64,000 bases of DNA, taken from assembly GCA_023055505.1 (NCBI GenBank), contig JALIRH010000039.1, positions 5,026,505-5,090,504 of the forward strand, written 5' to 3'. The position numbers were made by a program, and so were the translations under genes. Positions 1-12,009 of the stretch are shown piece by piece. The DNA is from Callipepla californica brunnescens (lineage: Eukaryota; Chordata; Aves; Galliformes; Odontophoridae). Positions within the stretch are counted from its first letter, which is position 1; every line of letters begins with the position of its first letter. Below the pieces are notes generated by a model. It had not been told where the DNA came from. It worked only from the letters and a program-made list of their open reading frames with translations, and did no database searches.

Positions 1-640
1 GAAAGCACCAAGGGGCTTCAGCTGAGCAGGCAGTCCTGTGTGCAGACCTGGGACGGTGTAGAGAGGACAAGTATCACAGTACAAATATGCATGCACTGCA
101 CCTTGAATAAAGCATCGTATGTTTCCTGTCATCATAATGAAAACTATTTTTAAATTCAGATTTCACTGGGGATAGAAGGGGGAAGAAAAAGCCACAGCTT
201 CTTCTGACAAACCCCTACATGATTAGCAGCAGAAAGAAACCTTTATAATGTGGCTCAGCTGAGCAGGACAGGGCACTGAGGTGCAGGGCACAGCAATGCC
301 CACCCCAGTGGGCAGCCTGAGCTGGGGCCTCCACTCCATGGGGAGGAGAAAGGCACAGCTGATGGGTCAAAGTGATGCCTTCAGGCAGCAAAAGGATGTG
401 CTGTTCTGCCCTCATTGTGTTCTGTATAGGGTAAGACAGTACTGGATGCTTCATATAATGTATATACTATATATTCTGAGTTTCAAAACCGATGTGTTTG
501 TTAAGAGATAGCACTATAACACCAATACTTCCTGGGTTTGTAGAACAGTGTGGACTGAGAGAGGAGTTCTTGTCTCTCAGAATTCACTGACGGAAAAGAA
601 TGAAAAGTCAAAAGATTGCAATCAAACATATACTTATCAA

Positions 641-684
641 AGCTCCATGCACAAAGATTGAATAAAAATATTGACCATGGAGCT
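641..684. repeat. Short inverted repeat, 9-bp arms
   Basis: AGCTCCATG at 641-649 is the exact reverse complement of CATGGAGCT at 676-684, with a 26-nt spacer. Arms this short are expected by chance in 64 kb, so this is recorded as structure only. Confidence 0.35.
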
Positions 685-1734
685 GTTACAAATTAAATCT
701 TTTATCCTCATCTGTGATTTTAAGCCCATGACACCCAGACCCTGTACCAGTTGCCGTGTTTAATATATTCAGCAAATACTTCTGTCTTCCTAGCAGCAAC
801 GCAACACAGCCTTGCTTCCTCAACATATTGCTCACTGACAAGGAAATAATACTGTACCTTGATACTTCCAGATCCTGGAGGGACCCCTTGTATCACTTCT
901 TGGTCCTTATTAATTAAAATATCTTTAGATTTCAGTTAATGCTGGTTAGGAAGTTCCACTGCTCAAAGGTGTGCACATAACCATCAGGATTTGGCCATGA
1001 CACTTTTCTAGGACTGCCTGAAGGTGAAGGGGCATTGCAGGCTGCAGGAGGAGCAAACCAGAGACATCTGGGCCGGTAAGTGACACCCAGCAGTTCCAGC
1101 AGTCAGTGCCAGGTGTGTGCATGGCATCTGCCCCCTCACGCTCAGGACACAAAAGCTGCAGTCTGAAGATGTTTCTTGAACCAAAAGAAGGCAAAGTCAC
1201 TGAGGCAGAAACTCTACATCCAATTATTCACTCAGCATTCTACCTGATGGCACGCTTCCCATTTAGCTGTCTAACAGTCAGAGCTGAAAGCCTGGGGAAA
1301 AATGAATCCTTTTGCTTGTTTGATAATCTTTGCATAAACACCAAAGTCTATAAGATCACTTCCATTTCTAAGCTGAAGTAAAATGAGGCTATGTACAGCT
1401 GTGCACCAGTGGTTTCCCAACTTCATGTGCGATGTGAGGGAGAACAGTGCTTGGAAACTAATCCTGGAGACACTGCGGGACAAGAATCCTTTGGAACAGT
1501 GGCTCCACAGATGGATACTGTAGTAAAGTCTGAGTATTTGGAAAGTACCACCTAAAACACGCCTTATCTTTTATTAAAGAGTTGTTGAAATAAGACAGAA
1601 AATATATATCTTACTTTCATAGAATTAAAAATGTCATTAAGCTTAACCAACGCGATATCGATGGGCTAAACTCTCATCAGAAAAATCACAGCATCCATTT
1701 ATCATACAAAAGAACAAACCTTACAGATGATGAG

Positions 1735-1885
1735 AGGATGTGTTTGGATGCAGAGGGCGATGCTGGGGGCTGCAGCAGCGGTCGGGCAGCGCTGCACTGA
1801 GTGCTCAGAGAAGGGCAGAGGCAGAGCCCTGCGAACGGCCGCAGTGCCCAGCCGGGCAGCTGGCATTCACGGCACAAATGGGCAG
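1735..1885. other. Small GC-rich, CpG-containing patch
   Basis: This stretch holds several CpG dinucleotides in an otherwise CpG-poor setting, and it is rich in GC and CAG/CTG. It is too short to be a standard CpG island, and no promoter elements can be assigned. It could be a relic of an unmethylated element or simply local composition. Confidence 0.3.
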
Positions 1886-4355
1886 AGCGTGGCCCCTCAC
1901 TTGAGAAAATACTCTTTGCAACAAGATGGCAAAGTCCCACGTCAAAAACAGGAGGTGAAGATCAATAAATATTTAAATTAAATGAGATGTTAATCAAAGG
2001 CAGGAAGGCTGGTGACATTTACACAGGCGAACCTGGGAACTGGCGGCAGAAATCACTGACATCGGTGATTATCTTCAAGTGCTCCCGGGTGTCCCAGAGG
2101 ACGAGGAAGAGAGAAGAGCTCTTATCCTCATGAACAGGGACCGAGGGAATTACAGCCCGGTCAATCCAGATTCAGTGTCTACAAAGACAGCCCAGCAAAA
2201 GCTCCAGCAAGTGATTTATTAACTGCTGGTGGTAATAAATAGAGCTGATTTGCAGCTTCACACTGTGTGACTTCGAGGCTTGACTGCTGGTGTCAGGCTA
2301 GAATGATAAGTAAGCTTTGTCCATAGGAAAAAGAAAGGAAGAAGTGGCTGTCAGTGTTTCTGATGTTTTTGTGTGCTGCAGCCTGTGCTCTTATCAGACC
2401 CAGCAGTAGCATTGCAACCTGAACTTTCATTTCTTTGGGACTTCCACAAGTTTTGCACGTCCTGCTAATTTTTACCATCTTCTGCATTTGTTAACTGTGG
2501 CATGCATGCATTTTCTGACTACATTTGGGATAATAGGCTGATTGTATGCATTCTCCATGACGAAAATAGACTGTCTTGCAAGATTTCCACAACTGCTCCC
2601 CTGCGCTTCCCCTGGCTGCCTGAGGACCCAGCCAGCAAAAATGTGAGAGCCCACTGCAGTTTTGAAAAGCCACAGCAGCTCTTCTGTGTCTTATGTTCAA
2701 TGCAGTTTGCTCTCATAATAAGCTACCAATTGCATAGGCAACAAAAACGTTGTTTATCTCTTTAATGTACTACTTCTAGACAAATTCTTCCATCCTTATA
2801 CTTTCACGAGTAGAGAGGTATACATGTTTTTCATGGTGTGTGAAAGGAATGAGGAAGCTGACTGGTTTTGAATCCTTACACACAGAAATTCATTTTCAGA
2901 TGTACTAGCCGCTTCCAATGGCAATACTTTACCACATCCTGACCTTCCACGTCTGGTAACTCGAAGCTATGTGCATTGCCTCTTGAGCCAATCTTTGACG
3001 CTGAAACTTATTTAAAAAGTCATATTTAAAATTCTCTGGATTTGAAAATATCAGTGTATGAGTGACTGACTGAAATATTCAGGAAGCACAAATAGGCCAT
3101 TAAAAGGACCTATTCTGCAGGATTTCAAATTCCCCAAATGGCAGCTTGTCTTTTCTCAAGCCTGGGTTTTTCCTCACCCTACTCTAGTACCACTCGCTCT
3201 CTTTGCTGTCGACTCCAGGAGAAGAGGATTGATTTCATGTTTTCGCAGTTAAGATATGCAGCGAGAGCTTAAGACCTACGGCTGTCATGTAATCTTGCTC
3301 TCTGGCGTGTCACAACTGGCTCACCAGGCATCACACGAGCAGAGCTGTAAGTAGGTCGCAGAGCCCCACATGCTGCTGGAGGGCTGTGAGTCCTGCCCCA
3401 TGCCCAGGTCTCAGCTCGCAGGTTTTGTTGCAGATCATCCCAGTAACATTATTTTAAAGGTTTTAATCAGTGTTAAGCTCTGATAATATTGCACTGGCAT
3501 TTGACTCCAGCATTATGATGTGTCTCTCCTACTCATCATCTCCACACAGGAGAAGCCAAGGAAGAATGAGTAAGAATGTTATCAAAGCAGAAACAGATAT
3601 TGAATCTTCCCATCTTAAATATTTGGGGTGATAAATAAATCTGCATTAATGAACTTATAACAAACAACTTAGATTTAGAAGTGATACAAAAGAAGTGAAG
3701 GATGTGTCCTTTTGAAGCGTGCCTAATTCCTGCTCGATGTCTCCCTGTGCTCCCTCAGTATCTCAGTACTTAGGCACAAACTCAGCTCCCTTCAGATCTT
3801 GCTGAAACTGCACCTTTTATGAAGTTTTTGTGTGTTTACTCTTTATGAAGTTGTTGTGGTGGTTTTGTTTTCAATTATTCTTCCTAATTTTTGCCCTGCT
3901 GTTTCTCTGAAGTATTAAATTTGGCAGCAGATAAGGACTTCCTGGAATCAAATTGGAGGAACTAAGAATATGCATTTAATTAAATGGAGTGAGGCTGCCC
4001 TGTCACCACGGGTTCCCTCCTTGATCCCTCCATGCTTCTTCTCTTCTCCTTCTCTGGTGTTGAACTCATGGCTGACGGTCCATTCCCACACTTTTCCAAG
4101 ATCTGTACTGCTTCAGAAGCAGTCTTTCAGTACTCAGTGGGTTGTTTTTTCAACTGTTCTTTTGTGCAAAGTTTGCATAAAGCTGGCTTCAAAGTTATCA
4201 GTACACTCCTAAAACCTCTTCCTACAGGAGGCACTTTGCCCCACAATTCCAGATGTTTATAATAAGCAAGGATCCCAACCAAAAAAGAACACTGATACTG
4301 TATGGGAACTATTGAATCTTGGCCTGAGCCACTGACTGATCACTTGGTGAGCGGG

Positions 4356-4455
4356 TCACCTGTGGGAGCACAGGTGAAGGCATTTCACCTGTGTGACTGG
4401 AAGGGATGGGCCTGGCTCCACCTCTCCTAGACCTCATTTAAGGGCTACAATACTA
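4356..4455 (+). repeat. Dispersed repeat of unknown family, copy A
   Basis: The last part (about 4394-4445) aligns with 45224-45285. Shared landmarks, in order, are GGAAGGG, a GGCTCCACC or GATCCAACC block, and AGACYTCATTTAAGGG. In front of them lies a hairpin: CACAGGTGAA at 4369-4378 pairs perfectly with TTCACCTGTG at 4384-4393 across a 5-nt loop. TCACCTGTG at 4356-4364 can pair with the same middle segment. ATTTAAGG resembles a TATA box, so a promoter-bearing element such as a solo LTR or SINE-like unit is possible. I do not recognise the family, and strand is given by the TATA-like motif. Confidence 0.5.
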
Positions 4456-4995
4456 TCTGGCATTATTCATTCTGTTAACCGTACAGACACCAAGTAGCTT
4501 TCCATAGTGAGAATCCACTTTGCAAAGCCACGTATTCTGGGAGAAGAAAATGGCTGGTGGATCCACACTGTGAGGGAATCTACACCTGAACAGTTGTGGC
4601 TGCTCATTATTTTGACTGCAGAAAATTCCATTACTGCAGGTGGATGGGTCTTGGTATAATAAAAATTATTTACGAGTACTGTGTATTGCACAGAAGGATG
4701 CAGTGTGGTTTCTCTGATGGTGCTGTATGCAATCAAAACATCTGTTGCTGCACTGAAAGTTTTCCTGTGTATCACTTTTCTTGCTAGGCCCCAGTAAATG
4801 GGATGGTTTGCTGCCTTCCCTGACCTTAGCAGGATTTTCATGGAAAAAACACAGCATCACAGTGCATGGGGAGGGGTGGGACAGCTGGATGCAATGAAAA
4901 TGCCTCCAACATCATCGTGTATGAGACAAGAGTGACGTGCTCCCTTGTTTCATAGTTGACATAATAAATAGCTTCCTCTAAGCTGCACTTTGAAT

Positions 4996-5745
4996 TCATA
5001 GAAGTGTACAGTGTTCTGAGCTGGAAGGGAGCCATGAGGATCACCAAATCCATCTCCTGGCTCCAACAAGCGTTTTTCAGATGCTCCTTGAACTCTGGCA
5101 GGTTGGAGTGGTGACCACTGCCCTGGGGAGCTCCTTCCAAAGTCCTTTAGGCCCTTTCCCATTTCCACAGCCTTCCTTCAGATTCCCCTGCTGTCACCAG
5201 AGCCCCGATCCCACTTCACGTGGGCCTGCTTTTTCAGCCTCTCAATCCTCAGTCTGTACACAGAGACAGAGCTGTCCCATTGCACATGCAGAGTCTGACG
5301 CTCACTGTCATTAATCTGCTTGGCGATTGCCCAGCCAGTGACTGCATTGTCTTTCAGCTATTTTTCAGCAACTCCCAGAGTAACTTTCTCTAATAATTTT
5401 GCCAGGCTTTGAAGTGAGGCTGACAGGGCTGTAATTATCAAGGTCATTTCTTATCCTTCTTGAAAACTAGGACCACACTTTCCAGGTTCCGGCTGACCGT
5501 GACCTCTCCAGATTCCCAAGACCATTCTCAAATGATTGAGAGGAGTCTCATGAGGACATCAGCCAGCTTTTTCTGTACCTTGGGATAAATCCCATCGAGC
5601 CCCATGGACTTACTATGCACATCCAGTTGGAGCAGCAAATCCCACACAAGTTCAGCATCAGCTGGGAGATGACCGTTTTTGCAGTCACAGACCTCCAACT
5701 CTGGGCTCCTGCAGTGCCCAAACTCCAGGGATTCTGATGGAGCAC
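4996..5745 (-). mobile_element. CR1 LINE fragment, old, internally deleted
   Basis: This is a minus-strand copy of the avian non-LTR retrotransposon CR1. The element's 3' end is at about 4996, where TCATAGAA is the reverse complement of the ATTCTATG-type tail. Next comes a block matching the CR1 3' region: GCTGGAAGGGAGCC, then GATCACCAAATCC, then a stretch like the 'small, well-placed' C-terminal coding end. From about 5385 to 5740 the reverse strand reads as degraded CR1 reverse transcriptase. The middle of the RT, including the catalytic FADD region, is missing between these parts, so the copy is internally deleted. Stop codons and frameshifts show it is dead. Divergence looks high, which points to an old subfamily. 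Confidence 0.92.
5385..5740 (-). pseudogene. Degraded CR1 reverse transcriptase N-terminal part
   Basis: Read on the minus strand from 5740 downward, the translation contains LPADAELVWDLLLQLD, then KSMGLDGIYPKVQKKLADVL, then LSII-stop, then SWESGEV, VFKKDKK and a PVSL-like segment. These follow the order of the CR1 RT N-terminal motifs (GPDGIHPRVL, LSIIFE, SWxSGEVP, VFKKGKK, NYRPVSLTS). An in-frame stop after LSII and later frame changes mark it as a pseudogene. The host replaces nothing with it; it is a fossil of the LINE ORF2 that once primed and copied CR1 RNA. An overlapping open frame at 5548-5802 is a shadow in another frame. Confidence 0.9.
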
Positions 5746-8700
5746 AGCAGAGCTGAGGACAGCAGGAGCCATCCAGCCCTGAATCCTCTTGCTGTTGTAC
5801 ACCTAGTGCTGCCTCTTTACACCATTTTAATATATATTTTAGATGTATTTATCCAAAAGTATTGCTGCTTATTACCGTCCTGCGATCTGTTTGTTTTAAG
5901 CAATCACAGAAGTCCTGCATGTTCTCAAATTGTGTGGCTCTCCCCTAATCTTGTTTTCATAATGAAATTTATTTAAGTCTAATATAGGCATAATGTCAAG
6001 TAATATATCTTCTGCACCTCCAAATGAATGTTAAAAGTGTAAATTCATTATTTCTCCTTCGGTAGATCTCCCTTTAATCTCTATTCTGTAGACATTAGAG
6101 TAATATTTTTTCTCCTGAATACACTGATGAGGATCCCAAACTAATTTTCACAAAAATGAGAACTCCTTTAAAACACGCTCTTATCGTATTGTACAGGCCT
6201 CTTCAGCTGTGCCAGCGTTCTTCACGTTAATCTCAGTGTTAAGTGGGACTTGTTCAGCACTTGCCTCTGTCTGCAGGGGTAAGGGCACACACTGCTCCTG
6301 CTGGAGCAGCAGCCTCATGGGATGGGATCACGGATGGAGCTGCCCAGGGCGAGGGCAGCACTGCTCCATCCTGCTGACAGCTGGGATGGGCGGCTCCTTC
6401 AAATCCTGCGTGGTTAAAATTGCTGCCTGCTTCTGATCCCGCTGCAGGACCATGAGGGACCAAACCTGGAAGGGAAACTGGTACTGCTGGCAGACGGGTG
6501 CCTATGGGCTGCACTCACACACATTTGTTCCTCACTCCAGTTGCTCCCCAGAGCTGATAAAACCTTCCATGTAATGCATGCAGGCTCAACCATTTTTGAA
6601 GGAACCTTTCCAGTTTGCAAAAAGTTTGTACTGCAAAGAAACACTAGTACTTCCAGAAACACAGCCCTAAAATAAGTGCAATTTAAAAATAAGTCGGTGG
6701 AATATCATTCTTGCTGTACCTGACTCTTTTTCAATGCTCTGTGGAAAAATTAAACAATAAATAAATAAAATGAATTCCAGTAAAGCAGTTATCCCAAGAG
6801 CTATTAACACAAGATTGATTAACATATTGCTTTCTTTGAACAATAGTTTCTGGAGTGGAAAAAAAAAAGATATTATCCTTCAGTCTTAATCCACGGAAAA
6901 GTTATTAAACACTTATTTCTCAATTGGCGTGGTAAAAATCAATATGTGCTTTGCAAAGATATGTGCAATTTGCCTGAAGAATTTGTACTTGTGTAATCTT
7001 CCAATAGTACGAGTTGTTTGGTAATTGTTTTGTTTCTAAGCTTTAATAGATTCTTCTTTCATGTCCATGATTTTACACTGCTGTAACTTTTGCCAACTTA
7101 CTGAAGTAATTCCTGATTTACAGCAATGGATGGGAAAGGGAAAATTATGATACCACTGAGTTCACCAGCTGGGTTTGACTTTAAAGAAGAAGGAATGATG
7201 CATGAGGAGTAACGGCTGCAGCTAAGTTCAGCATCCAGCCTCAGGCAGGTCAGGCTTTGCCATGATGCTTTGCATCCTTCTTACAAACTGTATGCTGAAT
7301 CTCCTCTGCCCATACACAGTCTTCTGGTGCTGCCTGGTCATTAGTGCACTGCAGTAGGCAAGGACCACAGTGTGCACGCACACAGTGCTACCTGACTCCG
7401 TCCTCATAGTGAAGCCTTCAGACCATGTGTGTTTGGTTGGGTAACTGTAGCAGCAAGAATTACCTTTCTCTGAACATCAGTAGGACAATCGCTAAGGCAA
7501 ACTAAGCAGATTAACAGTGTTGGGACACAAAAGTTGTATGGGGAGAGAGGATTGACTAAAATACAAAACCTGCCCTTAAATATATTTTTTCCAATATGAA
7601 TACCCTTAGGGCTGCTGTGTGAATTTTCCTTCCTTGTTCTTGTGTCCTAGTTTCTCAGAGGAGGTTCGGAAGTGTCACAAGACCACCTGCTATGTCACAT
7701 TCATAACCAATTTGGTATCGTGAGTCAATGAATCATGTAATATAATGTCTTAATGAGCAGGTTGGGCTCCAGTGTTTATTAGCTGATGCTCTCTTAAGTA
7801 AGTTCATGCTGAAACAGAATCCTTCAGCCAAATTCTTCCACTTACCCTGCTGTTCAGGGGCAAACCAGGGAGCTGAAGGAAAAAGCGGAGCTGGGAGGCA
7901 CCGATACATGCCTGAAACCTGCTCGGCCATATGAAGGGCTATTAAAAGGACACAGATATCTGAGCACATTTTGCTAAAGAAGGCAGACTTAATTTTAGCT
8001 GGCTGGCAGATGGGGTTTCTCATTAGCCTGTCTTTTCATCTTATTTCACGCAATTAAGCAGACTCGGGAGGGCCCTGCGGAGCTGGCCACCTTCCAGTTC
8101 CTCGCAGAGCCGGGCTGCACGGTCTGCCCACTGTGCTCATCCTCACGGACACAGGCACTGCTCTGCCCCACCAGCACCCATGGCTGCTGTGTCCCAGCCC
8201 TGACGTGGTGAGAGCTGTGAAGTGCCCGCCAGCCCAGGATCAGTGTGCTCAGCCCTCATGGCACATGAGCTCCTGCCACGGGGACCTCTGCCGCTGCAGG
8301 CTGGTGGCCGGGCCAGCCCTGGGCTGCTGGGGCTGTGACCATGCTCAGAGGGGCTGCTGGTGTGAATGAAGCCCGCTCCTCAGGATCTGGGGGGCAGCCC
8401 CCACATTTTGCCATCCATTGACTCACTTTTGCTTTGTTCCCATGGAAACATGGGGGTTTTGAGAAGAAGTGCGAAGCTAAAGACAAAGGAAATAAAACAA
8501 AGCAAAACCCATCAAAACCTTTGTGTATCTGTGCAGTGGGGGAAGAAAATAAAATCCTCGACTCCTTTCTGTTTCCTGTAAAGCAAAGTAATTTAGTTGG
8601 CAAAAAAGAAATTCTCTCATAGATGTGATCCTTTTGAATTGTTTGCTTTTTTTACTGAGGCAATTTCAGCAAAATGCTTAGCAACACACATAGAAGAGAG

Positions 8701-11700
8701 CTGCTACATCTTTGTATTAATTCTAAAAACCTCAATTTCTTATTAAGTCACAAGAGATAGCTCGTGCTTTGTTTCCAGCAAAAGGTAATTTGGGCTTTAT
8801 TTTATTTAGAATGTTGCCCACCGTGCTGGAGAGCTGAGATTTCTTAATTGCTTTGTTGCAAAAACAATTTATGTGGGTTTTTTTAATGAGTTTAATTTTC
8901 CTTAAAGTTTTTCATGAGTAAACGTGGCAGCATTTTTAAATCAAATAAATTATCCACATAGCTGCCTCAGTGCTCCCATCATTACACTAAGCACTTGAAG
9001 ATGCTACCTCCACAAGACTTATTACAGAGAAAATATGTGTACAAAGAAGGAGTTTGAGTTGGCGTTCAAAAAAATACAATCAATCAGCAACTAAAATACA
9101 ATGAGGAGGAGAGAGAAAGGGAGAGAGATCATTACCTGCACCCTGGAAGCTGTCCTCCTACTACAGAGCTGGGAGCTGAACCCAGCATGGTGAGTCGTCG
9201 CAGGGAAAAGGGGTCTTCAAACGATGGCAGAACGTCTGATCACAATTCTTTTCCTCAGAACATCTGTAAAGCAACTCACGTAACAAAAGTAAGATTGGGA
9301 TTGTGCACAGGCAAAATTGGTGTCAATGGCCTGTATCTGTGTTGTCTTCCGTTGCTGTGAACAAGAATGATGGCAACCAGAGAGGGTCATGCCCAGTTGT
9401 GCCAGTTCAACAATTAAACCAGCAGTGTAGGGCCTGGATTACAAGAGGATGACAGCTGCAGACAAGAAGGCAAACTGCTGCCTGGGAGCTGAGAAAAATA
9501 CAGAACCCTGTGCCTGGTTTGTATTTGACCCCATGTACGAATACCTTTCCAGTAATGAAGTAAGTATTTGTGGTGAGCACATAGAAAGAAGGGGACTCAT
9601 GTGGAGTTTTCACTGCTGCCAGCACTCCCCACTGGTGTATGCACAGTCTGTGAGTGTGGTGTCTGAATAGGTCACAGTTTCTTCCAATGTTGGAGAGATT
9701 TCAGGAGCACCAAGAGATCCAAACCGAAGTCTCTAAAAGCGCCTTGATTTACCTGGTGGTTGACCATGAGCTCACTATCATCTCAGAGCTGCATGAACTA
9801 GCCTTGAAACACAAGCAATATTCTCGGTGGTGGGCTGCAGGCACTAGTGGTTAATTTACATGACATATATATGTTACAGCAGATAAAGAATTCATGAAGT
9901 AAGCGTTGAATCCTTCTGTTGCCAAGCTGATGGGAACATTTCTACCATTGCAGGCTAATGATTAATTTATACAGAAGTACTGGGACAGCAAACAAAGAGT
10001 TCCTTTTATTGTCTAGGCAGATGTTCCCACCTTTCTTGTCCTTAAGAAGACCTGTAAAGCCCACCCACAATTCTTCAAGAATTCTGTTAACCTACAGGCT
10101 CATTCATACACAAAGGGAAGGGCTGGAGGGGAGGCTCAGATGGAAACATACCTTCTAACTTAGTGTACAGAGTTTGTAATGACCCCATCACCATTCCCAA
10201 ACTGTAAAATCCTGCAGTCTGCATCTACAACAAGCAGAGAGCTTTACTGCAATAGAAAAACTGTGTCCTGTTTTACTTCTTGTTCATCTCCAGACCCAAG
10301 GATTGCTTATTTTGACTGCAGTGAATTCTCATCGCTCCTTCCTTGTGATGCTTGGCTGGCAAGCTCACTTCCCTCAGGTTAAAATATCGTTTAGGTGAAA
10401 ACTGAGTTAAAAGCTGGAAGATTTCACGCCAGAAAGGAACAGAGAAAGGGAAATTAAAACTGGAAAGAGATGCAGGGATGCTTGCCCCAGCAGCCCTCCA
10501 GGGGTGAACCAGGAGGATGCTCTGCAGCTGTGTTGGTCACTGCAGCCTCTCGTTAGTTGTTCATCATACAGACAATGTGCTTCATGAAAAAAAATGTGAC
10601 ATTTGGGCTCGTGATCCAAACCAGGCTAACATGACACTAGCTATCAGCCTGAAAGTGAGGAAGCATAGTGGGGAGGAAGGCAATCACACAGGAGTAAGTC
10701 ACGGAGCTTTTCATCTCTCTTCCAGTGCAGCCAAACATTTCCATGGTAAAAAAGCAGGAACGAGGTGTTCCTCTGGAGCTGATGCCTTCTCAGGCGTTTC
10801 TGAACAGCAGCATCGACCCACACTTTCCTGAGAACAAGGGTCTCTGACTGCTGACACTTCACGTCTTCCAGGAGCCACCTCCATGAAATGACAGCTTTAA
10901 GCATGATGTGACAGTGACAGCTAATTAGTGTTTTATGATACCGTGACGGTGTCATCCCTGAAAGTATCACTGTCCGAGATGATGAATTAACATGGCGTCT
11001 CTCGCATGGCGATGCGCACAGCGGCGGCACTTGGTAGTCAGGCAGGTCAGCCCTGTAAGACAGCAGTGCTCAGCATGGTCAGGAGTACCTCGCTGTCTCA
11101 GAGCAGCTGGGCTCATTTCGTCAGTCACAATAAACACAGCTCAAAAGCCATGGAGCTCATCATGCTGCCCAGGACTGTTGTGAGCATTTCCAGCTATTCC
11201 ACTAGTCAGATTGTTACCTTGAAAATGTTTTTCCTGCATAATAATGTTACAGCTCCAGAAATGCTGATTCAGATGAGGTATTATAACTTATTTATATGCT
11301 CACAATGCATGCCTGGAAATTAAGAGGTACTCCTGAAAGCAAGGTCTCTGGTGGCCATCAAGTGCGCAGTGCAGCCGGAGCATCTCCATTACATTTTGCC
11401 TACTCTCATCAGGAGCAGCTAGTGAGGTTTTGATTCATTTCTCACACGCGGTCGGGTGGCTTCCTGGATTTCCTTTCAGTCCCAATAATTCCGCATGCTG
11501 TGTGACCCAAAAGCACACTGAGCGAGCAGCAGCGGCCGTGCCTCACAGGGAGGTCCCGCTTTGCCCACACACCACTCGGGGGAGGTAAGGCTGACGTGTG
11601 GATGTCATGATGCACCATGGAGAGCCTCTGCCCCACCAGGGCTCTGGCACACAGCAGCAGCGGGGCCGCTGAGCTCTCCATGGCAGCTGAGGAGCACCAC

Positions 11701-11995
11701 CACTCTTCTACAGCCCTGACCACAGCTGAGCACGAGGCACCAGGAGACAATCTCCAAAGGCAGAGCAAAAGCACGGCTTCCCTGCCAGCTGAGGTGAAGG
11801 TTTGGGTTGGGGTGTGGGCACGGAGTGTGTGCCTCCCTGCGGGCACGGCCCCGCTGCCACGGCCAAGGACAGCTCATCACGGCTCTAATTGAACAGCGTC
11901 CAGCTTCTTCTTGCTTCCTGTTTCAAATGGGTTCTGCCTCTGTCAGGAAAGTAAGAGTCTGCGTTGCCTTTTTTCTTTTCAGAAAATGTGAGGGA
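5746..11995. other. Unique non-coding sequence, no gene seen
   Basis: Mostly AT-rich unique sequence, with GC-richer patches at about 6210-6400, 8040-8410 and 11500-11890. No CR1 or tandem array is visible. The stretch 8640-9000 is AT-rich with many TAATT-type sites and resembles conserved non-coding sequence in style, but conservation cannot be judged from one sequence. Short open frames on both strands have no domain and read like random translation. Confidence 0.6.
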
Positions 11996-12009
11996 TTTTT
12001 TTTTTTTTT
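11996..12009. repeat. T14 homopolymer
   Basis: Fourteen consecutive T residues follow AGGGA. On the minus strand this would be a poly(A) run, but no retrocopied gene is recognisable beside it. Confidence 0.9.

Larger units (their letters stand above)
1..4355. other. Unique non-coding sequence, no gene seen
   Basis: No open frame here has a recognisable domain or a convincing chain of splice sites. The block mixes AT-rich unique DNA (for example 580-960 and 3430-3970) with short GC-richer patches (about 240-420 and 1735-1885). I see no CR1 fragment. The stretch around 2100-2260 has a faint resemblance to a LINE coding phrase, but I do not call it. It is probably intergenic or intronic avian DNA. 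Confidence 0.6.

Noticed and set aside
2040..2260. Possible CR1-like coding phrase (GGGAATTACAGCCCGGTCA)
   Set aside because: The short resemblance to the RT NYRPV motif is not supported by flanking CR1 sequence in either direction.
4467..4841. 124-codon minus-strand open frame
   Set aside because: No domain and no splice or promoter context. It is an average chance frame for AT-balanced DNA of this length.
5548..5802. 84-codon minus-strand open frame
   Set aside because: It is a shadow of the CR1 reverse transcriptase remnant, which reads in a different frame.
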